64,000 bases of DNA from Pempheris klunzingeri (lineage: Eukaryota; Chordata; Actinopteri; Acropomatiformes; Pempheridae). Below the pieces are notes generated by a model that was not told where the DNA came from, did not search any database, and worked only from the letters and a program-made list of their open reading frames with translations. Positions 37,154 through 50,491 of this stretch are shown in pieces (the stretch's first letter is position 1; each line of letters opens with the position of its first letter). The DNA is taken from positions 12,945,915 to 13,009,914 of the forward strand of contig NC_092032.1 of the NCBI RefSeq assembly GCF_042242105.1, read 5' to 3'. A program made the position numbers and the translations under genes.

Positions 37154-37206
37154 CCAATCAATAGAGAGCCGATTCCACTGCAGCCAATCGGATGCGAGTG
37201 GGCGGG
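37154..37206 (+). promoter_or_regulatory. nck1: nck1 main promoter: two CCAAT boxes and a GC box
   Basis: CCAAT lies at 37154-37158 and again at 37184-37188, 30 bp (about three helical turns) apart. GGGCGGG follows at 37200-37206. This is a typical TATA-less NF-Y/Sp1 promoter. The TSS is probably near 37230-37280. Motifs are seen; factor binding is inferred. Confidence 0.6.
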
Positions 37207-37249
37207 ACCAGGAGTCTGAACAGCTTGTGAAGCTGCTGCTCGCTAGCTT

Positions 37250-37455
37250 AGCTGCGCCGCTGAGCAATGACATGCTCTGATACAGAAATGCTATTCCAAC
37301 GGGGCACGGCGTCTCCTCAGACAGGCTAGCTTGCTGGAGTGAAAAATTAACCAGCCAGGGTTCTGGGTGTCATTTGTGTGCACCCACTTCTTGCTTGTGT
37401 GACGCTCCTACACGCTTTCTGAAGGAGATAAGAAGAGGTGGCCATCATTTATCGG
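37250..37455 (+). other. nck1: nck1 noncoding first exon (5' end approximate)
   Basis: G+C-rich sequence just after the promoter motifs ends at ATCGG|GTAAGA, a good donor. It contains a short uORF beginning near 37267. The exon would splice about 10.6 kb to the coding exon at 48041. Its existence is inferred from promoter, donor and the known gene layout (first exon untranslated in human NCK1). Confidence 0.55.
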
Positions 37456-40400
37456 GTAAGACGTGGTGTGACTGAGCAGGGTAACGTATGGCTGTGAGGT
37501 GCCCCTCACGGTGAAGCTATCGGATCCAGGCTTCCCATGAGAGCTACAGGCTAGCTCCTGCTATCCCTCAGTTCACCGAGTAACGTTATAAGTCACGTCG
37601 GCTAACCGCTAGCTAGCTGTTAACCCAGACAAAACCAGTCTGTCGCCTTGCCAACATGGCCAGCAGACTGTTACCCAGCTGGCTAGCGGCTAGTTTGGCT
37701 CTAACCGAGATATTTGTAACCACTAAAAGCATATGTAGGTTTTTTTTTTCATAGGTTAGTCAAGTTACATAGCGTGACACGCTGTTAAGCTGAAGTTATA
37801 GGCTAAAAAAGCTCAGGGGAAAAAAAACTGCTACACAGTCTTTAAATGTGGCTACACTTCATTTCGTGCAGTGTACCACGTTAACGCTTTTATTTCTGAG
37901 AGAAAATGGAGAGGACGCCTTAACGGGAGCCACTGTAGACGGTTTACAGTACACATCTTCCAGCTATTTTACTGCATTCACAATGCCTTGTTGTATTTTT
38001 TGGGATGCTTGTATTATTTATGTAATGGTAACTAATGCTGAAGTTTAAGTTGTTGGCTGTTGTGCACTGATTGGACCCAGCTTGGTCATGGTCACGATGG
38101 AGGCATCCCCTGACATTAACTTATGCTTCCCTGAACGTGTGTAAAATAGCTTGTTATCTCTGATTGTAAACACAATAATAGTTATTATAGTCAGTATATC
38201 ATCTGCTGGTTTTTGATGATGCATCGGAGTTGGGGAGTATTTTCATATGCTAAGTTTAAGGTGATGACTTCAGGTATCTTGGCTTGTCTGAACAGTCCCA
38301 AACTCAAAGATGATCTGTTTATGATGATATAATAGCAAAGCGAAGCTGGCACTTGATAAATGACTTGAATCATTTATTGTAGTTGTTGCTGATTCAATAA
38401 TTTCAGCTCCAATTCAAAGAGGGGAAACTAACACCTGCTTATCAGTAGGTTGTGTCTGTGAACTTTCATCTTCCTAGGTAGACCAATAATAGGTAGGCAA
38501 ATGTGGTGTGTAAGTTTCTGTTTTTCTAGAGAATCGCTCCCTCTGTTCATCCCCAACCTGCCATCTTTGTTGTTTCTACCTTGTGCAACCAAAGCCAAAC
38601 TAAATGTCATGCTTCAGCAGCACAATGGGCGATAAGGCGGTATAATAGTTGGCAAGCTCATGTGGCTTAATGCTTGCGTGACCTGTTACAAAACTTTCTC
38701 ACCAGTGCTGTGGCACAATCAGTTGATTAATCTGACGTGAGCATGTTATCTCAGATATTTATTTGGAGATATGTGGTTGGTTAGATCTGAGTGGTTTAAA
38801 GGGGGTAGCATGTGTGCCTTTCCAAATGCTACAGGGGGGGTCTTTTGCAGCTGCTGAATAGTATAGTTTCTGTAATTATTGTCACGCCGACAGACCTCTT
38901 CACAGTCTCTCATTAAGGTTTCAGGGAGGTGAGAGGGGGTTGAGAGACATTTGGTCTGCTCTCAGTGGGAGTCGGAGGGAGGGACAGCCACAGTTTGCAG
39001 GGAGAAAGATGGTGGAGACCAGCTTACCAGGACGATTTGCTGGAAAGCTGAAATTATATTTCTCTCAGGCACTGAGGCCAATTTGTGAGACACGTCAAAA
39101 ATTGGCTATTAAGAGATCTATGGTGCCTGTCAACTGCCAGATCATGAGCTCACTTTCAGGTTAGATGACCCCCTCTCAACTAAATCGTTCACTATTCAGC
39201 CATGCATGGTGATATCGCAGTGATGTGGCCCTATTTATAGTTCCTGTTGACTCAGATACCCTCCAACAACACCCTTGTTTGAAAGTTTCGACTGTATAAT
39301 CTTATGAATATGCAGCGATGACCCTTTTTGTTTAAGATCTCGCCCTTGCCTCAGTGCCTGCTATCAGTGCCCTGAAGCAGCCAAATATGTCCCAGCAGCC
39401 AAGGGGAAAATACCAACTGTGCATTTTCATGATAGCCAAAAAACTAATGTGGCTGAAAATTTCCCTGCTCAAATGACAGGCCCGGGAATTTAGTGTATTA
39501 ACTGATTTTAGGGTTCTTGTGAAATGGACAAACTGGGGATTTTTCTCTGTGGATTAGTCTGTCTCTCTTCTCTCTTGTTATCTCCCTAATCTCAGTTATT
39601 GCATACGCTCCCTTCCATTTCCTCATTTTCTTGTATGATTTTGTTTCTTTTCTGTCTGACAAGTTTTCCTTTTGACTGCTCAAGCGTGCTTGAACGTTTC
39701 AACAGTCAATAACAAAGGTACTTTCTATATGTTAACTAAGGTCAGCTGCTGAAAAAGGAATTTAATCTTTCGTCAGAGCACATAGAGCAGGAAGAATGAC
39801 AATTTTACATTACCGTATCAGAATGAAGGAGATATGAACACAAAATCTCTTCAGCCTTTGATGTATGCAACAACAAAAGCGTCAAATACTGCTTACTTGC
39901 TGGAGTTTGGTGTGATAACATTACTCCCCACTTCTGCAAATCTTTATAGACTCAAGGGTCTGTGGTTAAGATATTTGCTATCATTTCTCATTTGGTGTAA
40001 ATTATTTGACTTCCTCGTGTAGGAGAAAAGAAGTGTGCAGTCTCAGTGGTGTTTTTCTCTATTAGTTCATTATGGTTTCAGGGTTTTTCTTTCAGTGGCT
40101 TTGGCAGTGTGAAAATGAGGATGTGTGCACTTGCAACTGCTGCTGTTATTGTGATGAGTGAAGTCGTCTTGTATCCATGACCAAAAAAAAAGCACAATTG
40201 TGAAAATGTGTTTTTGGAAGTGGAAGTCTCGATGAAAGTAGACTTGAGGCACAGCTGCGTTTCCACTGAGGCTATGTTTAGTCTGCCCACCTCTAGAGAT
40301 TTTGTGTGAATTCACTAAACCAATAGTAGATGTAACCATCTTCTCTCTACCACAGCTTTGGAAACATCAAAGCACCTCTGAGGACTCTGAATCAGTGGTC

Positions 40401-42056
40401 CCATGTGAAGCATCCAGACCCTCAAATGGTTCTCCATATAGCACTGTTGTAATTAAAATGTCTTAAAAAGTCTGCACAGAACATCTGATTTTTATGCTCA
40501 CAATGTACAGATCAATTGACCAACCACGACTTGGCTGCAAACGTGTAACCCCATGTCGGTTTTGTCCACCGACATTTCCAGTAAAGTTTCTTCAAACCAG
40601 ACAGCGGCGTCCTCAACAATGTTGACAAAAACAGAGAAAGCAGCTTTACTTTGTGCACTTCTATTTTGAGCGTAAAGTAAGAAGACAAATTAGAGGAAAA
40701 AAAAGAAAAATGGAGCCGCAGATGGCTGAGACAGCACTCTCAGTCAAGACTACAGCCCATTCATCTCAGTGTCCCTGGGTCCCAACCTTTGGAGAGGTTA
40801 ATAACAGCCATTGTCGTCTGTCAGTGTTGTGTTTGACAATAGCATATGTTCTGGCTGTACGAGTGGCGGCTTTAAGTAAAATGACATGAGATTATAATGT
40901 AAAAGAACCCCCGGTTTTGTCAAGCACAGTCCTCCCAGTGTTGTGTGAAATGTGTGTAGGCTGTTTCTCGGTCAGCCACCACAGAGGTGAGCGTTTCTCC
41001 GGAAAAGCTTTTCTTTCTTGTCTCCCTCCCTATCAAGCATCAGATTTTTCTGCCATCGCCGTGCAATCTTGAATGCCTCCCGCTCTCAAGATGCTCACAC
41101 ACAAGTTCCAACACGTGGCCCTCCCAGACTTGTGTCCCAAGTGGCTTGTTCAGTCCTATTGTGACAGCACCCAAGGGCTCATATTCAACAGGATGTAGGA
41201 AAACTAAGAGGAAGCCAGTGTATCCATTTCATCTCTCTGACACAGGCTGTCTGGCATTATTATCTTGTGGTTTACAAATGATCTGCTATTTTGACTGCAA
41301 CAATAGCTTTTTCCAGAAGGCTGCAGTTGCAACGAGATATACAGCTACAGTGTTTGCGTGGCCAGATTTCGATGTCTTTTACTAACTCTTTAATGCTACT
41401 AGCAGCTTTAAGTAGCCTGACACCACACAAAACCAAACCACAAACAGATTTATTGTACTGTGGTGCTTGATGTTGGGAATCCTTCTGCTTTGTAAACTCA
41501 GATTAGTCATTGGGAAATCCCCTGGAGCTCTCAGACTTTGTGAGGTAACCTGAAAGGTTTATTTTGCTGTTGCCTTGATCCCACTTTTCTTGGATGTGGC
41601 CATCATCGGACCCTGGTAGCTGTAAGCAAACGGGCCACCCAGGACAACAAGTGGCAACTACAGCTACTAGCAGGGCGTGGATGTGGATGCGTAGGCTCTG
41701 CTGGTGTAGGTGGGGTCTGAGAAAATGGATCCTTTCTTATAGAAGTATTATGTTCTGTTGGGTATTTGCTTACAGAGAAGATGCGAGTGTTTTCATGCAA
41801 GTAAGCTGCTGCTGAGGACAGTTAAATATGCTAAACTTGTTTAGTTTAAATACTGGTATGTGATAATGAGATATGTGAAGCCTGTTTATATTGTCAGTGT
41901 ATTTCCTAAAATACTAATGGGGTGGTCTTATTTCTAAATGTAGCCGGTTCTACAATCATTTTTTTTTTTGTATTTGCTGTGGTGTCTGATAGGGATGCTT
42001 TGATCAGGCTTTTCAGGGCTGATACAGATCACTCATTTACTTTTTTGTGATGATCT

Positions 42057-42088
<32 letters not shown>

Positions 42089-44414
42089 CAACCATCCATA
42101 TAAGACACCCTGTGAAGCAGCCACTTTTGTGTCATGTTTTTGTCATCCCTTTTTATTGCTGAGCTGGTCTCACTATTCCAAATTAAAAGACACAAAAAAG
42201 GGACTTGCGAATGACTGCATCAGGCATTTTGTAAGACAGTTTGCTAAAATTGTTTTTATCAGCCGCTTCATACTGTGTGGCATCTCATCCTGTTTTCCAG
42301 CCACAAAAATGCCAAGTCAGTTCACCGATGCCATGTCTCTGTGCGCCAGACAAGTAACATCCAGCCTCACGTTTGTGAAGTGGAGCTTGTGTGTGTGTGT
42401 AATGAAATGAGAAGTGAAAATGAGGAAGTGAGAACACTTTTGAGCAATGCTTGTTTATTTGCTTTATCTGTATTATGATTAGTTATTGAGATTGTCAAAT
42501 TTTGCAATAAATACTATGATTTGATAAGAGATTGCTGCCATACATTTCAATGAGGAATAGTCTGTAATTAAAGTTGAGTATACATCGCTCTAGAGCAATA
42601 AAAGAGCTCTTTGGTGATATATTATCAAGATTGCCCTAAGCTTCATAAATACTGCTCTTGTCGTTTTAGTTAGTTTATCTGTACAGTTGTCTATACGGCT
42701 TAAGTGCTATGCAACATATTTCAAATGGCGGCATTTCTGTATGTGTCTCACAGATTTGTTTTGAGCATAGACTGAGCCTTTGATGTGAAGCTGGCCTAAA
42801 AGAAATCTCGAGACTTATGGTGTTGGTTGTTGCTATGAGAGTAAATCTCTGGCAATTCTCAAAGGACACGAGCCCCAGTCTATTTTAGGCCATTCCCAAC
42901 TGCTGAGGGTGATCCCGAGGGGTGGATAACCAACTGCTTTCACACAGTCATGAGTCAAAATGCTTAGCCCAAAACACTAGAGGCCCCTTTGTCCTTAATT
43001 ATGTTTTAATATGATAGTGGAACAATACAGTTTTCAAATGGGGAATGCCATATTTTCTCCCAGTAGCACCAGTGTTTAAGTTTTGATTTAGACGTGGTCT
43101 CTAAATTGAGGTATATTACATACATCAGTGCAAAGATAAGTTATCTGAACTCATCTGAGCTCCAAGGTCGAGCCTGCACTTTGTCAGATTGCATCACTTT
43201 CCCATCATCCGGTCACCCTTGTGTCCACACTTCCTGTCTCACAGCTGGCCTGCCAAGTCTCCCATGACCCTTTGCTGCTATGCTGCTGTTTTGTTTTGAG
43301 AGAATCTAGGACAGCTGGGATGAGATGCTCTCTCATGGGTTTTTAGTTGCCGTGGTTCGAAGTGAAAAGGAGCACAGGCGTGTATTCGAGGGGCCCGTCG
43401 CCGTCCCGCGCCGCCCGTTTGTGCAGCACACCGGCCCCGTGGCCAAAACGCAAGTTTTGGTGTAAGTTGGAGGGAGCGCAGCAGTGCCAGAGGGGCTGAG
43501 TGAGCAGTGAGCATACAGAGCACATTCCAGAAGGCAGCAGAGGCTGTGATTTTAGCAGGCTGTCACAGGGATTAGGTTACTCTGTCTGCCTCTGTGAGCT
43601 CATGCTGTTGCCGTCTCAGTGCCCCAGCAATCCTGTTGAGCAGCGGTACAATATTTGCTCCCACAGCGAAGAGAAACAAGGATCCATAATTGTTCTCTTG
43701 TTTAGAATACTCAGTATTCAGTTGCCGTAACTTCATTTTTACAAATAACCTCTGATGTTAGCCTTGTAAATAAAGTCAGAGCCATTCACTGGAATTCATG
43801 CTAAACACTAACACTATTCCATTCATTTCCTCCTTATGCATATCTCTAGTATTATATCCCTATTGTCATGCATTATCACATAAGCCACTGGGTGTGCTCT
43901 TCGACAAGCACTCCACTTTTGTTTTTTTTCCCCCTACAGAGATACAAGGGGTTGTGGCAGCAACTGTAGGCTGCAGGATGTGGTGAACGTTGAACTGTTG
44001 TTTCATAGTAACTCACAAAGTTGCATCCTGCATCTCTATTACACCACTGATGCGCAGTTGTCGTGGTTTGTGGTCAACAGTGCTACTTATTCTTTTTAAA
44101 CTTTATAAGAAAAGGTATTTTCTAAAAAACCTAAGTAGAAAATCACAGCCCTGTGCTTTTTAAGTATTAAAGATAATCATGCCAGATTTGGATTAGTGGT
44201 CTAGTGCTGATGGGAAACAGTTGTTGGCACTCGTGAGAACATGAGTGGATCAGTGATACTAACATTGGTTGACCTGTCAGTGGCCCACAAGTGCTGCTAT
44301 GGCAGTAGATAAAATGGACTCTCTCTATCAGTTTGGTATTTAGTAGTTAACAGTACAGTTTTCTGTCACGTGAAATCATCTTTGCACATTGGGCTCATCC
44401 TTGCATTATTGTGA

Positions 44415-44751
44415 ATGAAAGATTTTATTATTTTTTGATTAACAGAACCATCAATTCTGATTATCTATTGATTGTTTTAAGTTATTCTTTAAATTTGGTA
44501 CCAGCGTCCCAAATTTGAGGATTTGTTGCTTTTCTCTAATTTATATGATTATGAATCAAATATTTTTTGATTTGGGACTGTGGATTGGACAAAACAAGAA
44601 GTTTGAGGAGGACATCTTGGGCTTAGGGAAATTGTGATGGGTGTTTCTCACAATTTTCTGAAATTTAGTAGACTAGGCTAAAGGATTGATTCGTCAAATG
44701 TGTTATTCAGAGTTTCATTGATAATGAAAATAATAATTAGTTGCAGCTCTA
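44415..44751. mobile_element. hAT-like non-autonomous element relic, copy 2
   Basis: The right end is TAATTAGTTGCAGCTCTA. Internal matches to the 52.8-kb copy include TTGGACAAAACAAG, GGAGGACATCTTGGGCTTAG and CATTGATAATGAAAATAATA. The left end is eroded and approximate. Confidence 0.55.
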
Positions 44752-47533
44752 ATCAAATACACTGCTATTAAGTTTCCCAATTCAGTGTTCCATAGGTGGA
44801 CCACTCATTTGCAGTGTAATGGGAGCTATAAGGAAGTGGTATGCTATTCATTTATATTAATGAAAAAAATGAAGATGGGGACATTCTGTTTGTGCTTTTC
44901 TATTAGCACGTAGTTTTGATTATCATGAGGAAGGAACGGCACCAGAAGTAGTAGCCACAGTTAGCGGGGAAATCCCTGCCGTCACCACTGGCCACCAGAT
45001 TTGGTCCCCTGTCTACCATTCTTTGCGGTCTGGTCGCCTTTGTTGACAACCACAAAGCTTGTGCTTACTGATTCTGTTTTTGCTTTATGTCTGGTGCCCA
45101 AGTTATTTTCAGCTGGACACGCTTCTTCAAAACATCTATACGACTAGTTACTCATTACAAAGGTCATGATGGGAGCAGTTATTCATTACATCATCATCAC
45201 CATCATCACTTCTGTTTGAATCTTAACAATTCACAAAACATCTTAAATGTTAAAATCAAATTAATCTTGTGACAGGAAGACAGCCCCACACTTGTTGCAT
45301 CTTAAGCCCAACCATGATTGGTTTTACAGGTTAAAAAGGCTCCTCAAAATCACATTCTAGCACATTGAACATATAATGATGCAATGTGTTACTAACTTTG
45401 ATTCAAGAGAAGTATGGATTTATGTATGAGAAAGAAATCAAAAGAAGCACATGTGTGCTGCAGGGTTTGTGGTGGACTGGATACCTGTTAATTCTACCAG
45501 GCAGCAGGGTAAAGTGAGATCCACTGTGGATATGACACCATCTGAGCAGTTTGACCTGTCTGACCCCGTGTTTAGTGCTTTGGAGTGGCGTGTGGCCTTG
45601 GCTCAGTCTGGAGCTGCGCGATTAGCTCGGAGCATCTGTCGCCCAACTTTTTGATCCTCCCTCACATCTGCACTCGTCGTAAGTCACCGCGGTGTTAATG
45701 TGCACTTACTGCTCAGTCACTCTAGACAGTGGGGGGTGAAGGAAGTTAAAAGACGCGAGAAAGGGATGCAGTGTGCTTTCTGAAAATGGGAGATATCTAG
45801 CAAAGGGATAGTCCTTTATGGACGACTCTTTCATGCATTGGAAGGGAAAGTTTAAAGTGGGAAAAAAGAGATCGTAAGGGGGGGGTGTTGTAAATGGAGA
45901 AGGAGCAAATATACACATTTGTCAGCTTCTCTGGCAGACAGTTATCCAGCCCAGCCCAGGGAGTGGAGAGATTGTTGCCTTTGTCTTGGTGAAAGCGGCA
46001 GCACTCGAGGAGAGTAAATCAGCTCTTTGTTTATGTGTGCCGCTCCCTAACATGTCTCCCAGTGTTCATTAATTTAATTAGAGATGGACAAGGAGCATGC
46101 AATAGCATGCCATGAGATAAAACCACAGCAATACACCCTAATGTTATTTGGTAAACTAAGTCAACAACACCCTGCATGGGGAAACATATCTCAGAACACA
46201 GGTGTCCCCCTTTTTAAAACGTGCTTATATGAAACACAGCCAGTTTGGGATCCTTTATATTACACATTTTAGCTTTAGACCCTTTTCATGGTCTTCAACC
46301 AGTGACGAGGGAGAAATGTGACTCTATAATCCTCTGTTTTGTTTTCTGAAATGATGAACCATCTCATCCAGATCTTGGCTTTTTCCTTCAGAAAAGCATG
46401 AATGACGTTCTTCTCAGCTCTCACCTATTGCTTATTTACAGTTCATTTTAAACCTCTTGGCTAATCATACTGAAAGCCAGCTTGGCTCCCAGTGCTCCTC
46501 ATGTTTGCGTAAGATCAGGTTCGAGGCCTATCTCAAGGCCAGCTGCAGCTGAAACCTAGACACCACTGCTTCACATAAAAAAAAAAAAAAATTAAAAAAA
46601 AACAGAGCTCTCGATCAGTGAGGTCAGTGTGGCGTTCCTGAAGTTAGTCAGGGGGGGAAAGGTGAAACTCCATCCACTCCCATGACATCAGAGCAGCTAA
46701 GCAGTTGCTTCAAAAGTGCTTCACGCTTCCTTCAGTGCTGCTGTATGAACCTAAGCTTAGCCTCGCTGTGCTGATGGCTACACGGGTCATAAGACTGCTT
46801 GTTGTGAATGTGCTCATTGTTGAACACAAACAAGTTTTGATTGTGCATCACAGTACTCTCAAATCATAATTTTAAAACGGCTTGGGAGCTTGAAAGTTCT
46901 TGTGATAAGCAATATTGCAAACAATGGAGCCATGCTTGTAATGCAGATCACATAATCACAGCATTTGCATAGGCTGCACACTTGGGAATATTTTTAGGCC
47001 TGTGCTAAATTCAAAGCAATATCCTACATCATTAGTGCTCAGTGAAAGCTTCACTCCCTGATGTTGCCACGGTGCTGACGCACGGTGCCCCTCTTCTTTA
47101 CTTTCCCTGTTACAATAGTCTTTGCCATCTTCCTGGCTCCCAGGTTCATGTTCAATGCTGAACACAATAGACAATTGCTGGACTGCTCCTGAGAGGAAAC
47201 CATCCCCTCTGTAAATTTATGAAGAATGTGGACACTGAGAGATTGGCTCTACACTCTCTGGCAGCTGTCAGTGTTGAAAACTGAAAAGAATAGTCATTTA
47301 TATCTGTTATTTCAAGAGTACAATCGGTGGGGGGAAATTATGTCTGAAGAGACAAACTGTGGAAATGGTAGCTGGCATACATTCAGCATAGTATATTTGG
47401 ATAACACTGTCTGTATCTTGGCATGAGTATACCATCAGCACAGCTTTTAGAGTTGCGTATTAATTTAAAAACATTTGTGAGCAAATTTTGAGAGTCAGTT
47501 TCTAAATCTCTTGCTTTTTCTGTCTTTTCTTAG

Positions 47534-47586
47534 GTCAACAGAGAAGTGTCAGAGCCCTTGAAGTTCTCAGCTTTGATGCAGTACAG
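47534..47586 (+). other. nck1: Candidate noncoding cassette exon of nck1
   Basis: A long pyrimidine tract ending TTTTCTTAG precedes 53 nt that end at ACAG|GTACAG. If included, it would lie in the 5' UTR about 450 bp before the coding exon. Signals are seen; use is unproven. Confidence 0.3.
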
Positions 47587-48055
47587 GTACAGCTTTCTAT
47601 TTCCAAACACAGTTTCTAAATTTAATTTTGGTGCGTCTCTTGCAGTACCCAATGACTGTGTCATGAACAAGCAGCACAGTTGGAGAATAAAATGTGTATG
47701 AAGGCTGGGAAGACGGAGAGGAAACAGATGCTCTTTGTCCTAGATAGGCAAGATATTTCACTTTAAGGCGAAGTTCTGTGGCATTTGGTATCCAAATATG
47801 TTTTTTTAGTTGATTTCCTAGTTGTGTTTATGTAATTTAATTCATATTGATTTGTCATCATTTCAGAAGAACAAGTACAGCAGTTGTAACAGCAGAACCT
47901 TGTCCCTGTTATGACTGCTGCACATAAACACTGCCCCAGATTAGATTGTACAATAAAGACTTTTTGCAGATCAACTATGTAGAATATTCATTCCAGCCGC
48001 TCTGACCTATGTTCTTTGTCTTCTCCTGTCTCTCCACCAGTGCACCTAGTGCAAG

Positions 48056-50450
48056 ATGACGGAAGAGGTGATTGTCATCGCCAAGTTTGACTACATGGCC
48101 CAGCAGGACCAGGAGCTGGACATCAAGAAAAACGAGCGCCTCTGGCTCCTCGACGACTCCAAGTCCTGGTGGAGGGTTCGAAATGCCACCAACAAAACAG
48201 GCTTTGTGCCGTCCAACTACGTAGAGAGGAAAAACAGCGCCAGGAAAGCTTCTATTGTGAAGAATCTCAAAGACACACTTGGTAAAAAAAAAAAAAAAAA
48301 TCAGTTCTGGTTTCAGCATGTGATGGCTAGGCAAGCATTGGCCAGATATTTTGTTAGTTTACATTCTCCAAAATCAATGTTTATTCTTATTTTAGGAGCT
48401 CACAAGCCTCCAGTTAACCTGTTTGGTATTTGCACTCTAAACTTTTAGATTTCTTCATACATAGTTGGTTATATTTACTCAACCCAAAGGGAGTAGCATC
48501 AGAAAACATCCTTTATGTAGGGTAACGCTACCTCAGTTTGTCTTTAACCACATTGTTGCGGTATCTGATGTGCTGTATAACGGCCTCCACAGGAAGATTG
48601 TCTCAGGCTGATGTCTGATTGGTTGCAAGACTGAGAGCTTCTTTTTTCTCACAGCTCACTTAGACTGAATCTTTAGTTCCTGGATAGAGTCTGTATAGTT
48701 TAGTGTCTATTGTAAGGGGCGGTTTTTCCATTTTACCTTGAAACATTTGCACAGGTAAGACAGTAATATGTTGATATGATTTTTAGCCGTTTTTTGGAGG
48801 TTAAATACAGATTCAAACAAAGCTAGAACTTGTTTTATAACTGGCACAAACAAGAAAACCAACCTGTCTGTTTTGTGTTAACAAATCTGAATATCCCCAC
48901 TTTCTGTTTGTGTGTATTGAGTGTTTGAGGCTATCCTCCTGCCCTTTAATCACAATCAGAATTGGAATGGCACAGGTGTTGTCTGCTCTGTCAACACAAA
49001 CGTAATATTTCTGGGCACCGCCATTTACCAAGGGCCTTGTACCGCCAGGAGCAAGCCAAATGTTACTGTGTATGTGAGCCAAGGTTACCATTTGTCTTAG
49101 CGTAATTCTTCTTGATGACAGACATTCATGATAATTTGGGATATACACACCAGTCTGGAACACAGCCAGATGGCCTGGTATTAGTTTTGCCTGTGATTTC
49201 ACTTTTTGATCATTTCTTTTGCACATTATAAATAGTGATGGTCTTGTCTTTAGTTTCTGGTGCTTTTCACACTCTAATCTCCAACTTGTTCTGCTCTGCA
49301 GGGTATCATTAAGAACATGATGGGATAACCATGTTTGTTTGGACATGTCGGCCATGTTTGTTTACGCCAGATCTCATTAGGTTGGGTTAAAGGTTGTATA
49401 GCAGCATTTTTTTTAGTTAAAAGCACACTAAATCGTGTTTCCCTTTTTTTGTAAAGGGTACATGTTGTTGTGGCTGTGATATTATTGCAGTAATAATTAT
49501 AATCATTGTCTGTTTATTGTAGTTTTCTCTAATTTTTGTGAAGCTGAGATATAAAGAAACCAGCACCTGCTGTTTACAGGTCCATTTCACAAAAACATAA
49601 CATCAAACCACACTTGTGAGACTGACAAAGGAGGCAGCCTCATCTCCTTTGCTTGTGTTTGATGTGGTGATGTTGATGCATCACTGTGTAGGGTGCTCTC
49701 TGCGAGGAAGCCCTGCGCCCCAAAGTAGCTTTTCCTTGCACAGAGGAGCAAAAGAACGGGGGGTTGTTCTAGATACTGCTAACCAGAAGTGTGTCATCAA
49801 TTTTTAACTATCACACACTGCAGTGTTTGCGAAACACTTATCTGTTGGACACGTGAACTCTGTCTTCCTGTTAGCTGCACTGTGTTTTTCTTTTTTTAAA
49901 TGTCCGTGTGTGTTGTGGTGAAAAGAGAGTGATGACATTCGGGCATCACAGTGTGCTGAAATGCACTTATGAAATAAGAACAGGGAGGGGCCTCTTTAGC
50001 TTTTCTTATATACTGCTCATTTATTGTTTTGCTTCATCTTTTTAAAACTGACTGGAGTCTTTTCCAGTCTGTTTTGTCCTTAAGTGTGTAGATTTTTTTT
50101 TTAATATCTGCCTGCTCTGTGTGTGTGGTGTTTTGGGTAGGGGCATCTGTTCACATGAGCCTCCCAACTACTTCCCACCTGTCACTACATCCATTGATCA
50201 AATAACCTCAGGTGAACAGCTGCAGGAATGACACAAACACACTCGCTCATGTACCGGCTCAGGTCTCACTCACACATAAACCCAATAAAACACGTACTAA
50301 TGTAAAACACGAGTTAAGGCAAAATGGAGCCTCGTTAAACACCAGTACAATCGCAGAAAGCTTGTAAATACTTCACCTTCACTTCTCGTTTTTTATGATC
50401 AATAAGTAGATTGAGGACATTTTAACTGGCAGCTTGTGGGTGGTTATGTT

Positions 50451-50491
<41 letters not shown>

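Larger units (their letters stand above)
37456..48040 (+). other. nck1: nck1 intron 1
   Basis: A 10.6-kb AT-rich intron. It includes a poly-T run (about 42059-42088), a CpG-rich island (43375-43460), a hAT-like relic (44.4-44.75 kb), a GC-richer block ending in a GTAAGT site (45.45-45.68 kb), A-rich tracts (46578-46602) and a candidate cassette exon at 47534-47586. No unrelated gene is recognised. Confidence 0.5.

Noticed and set aside
43278..43523. Antisense ORFs over the CpG-rich island in nck1 intron 1.
   Set aside because: Explained by the low stop frequency of G+C-rich DNA. The peptides show no family resemblance.
46490..46545. tRNA-like A-box and B-box strings (TGGCTCCCAGTG, GGTTCGAGGCC).
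   Set aside because: The T-arm and acceptor arms do not pair around the B-box, so it is not a tRNA gene; a decayed tRNA-derived SINE or chance is more likely.
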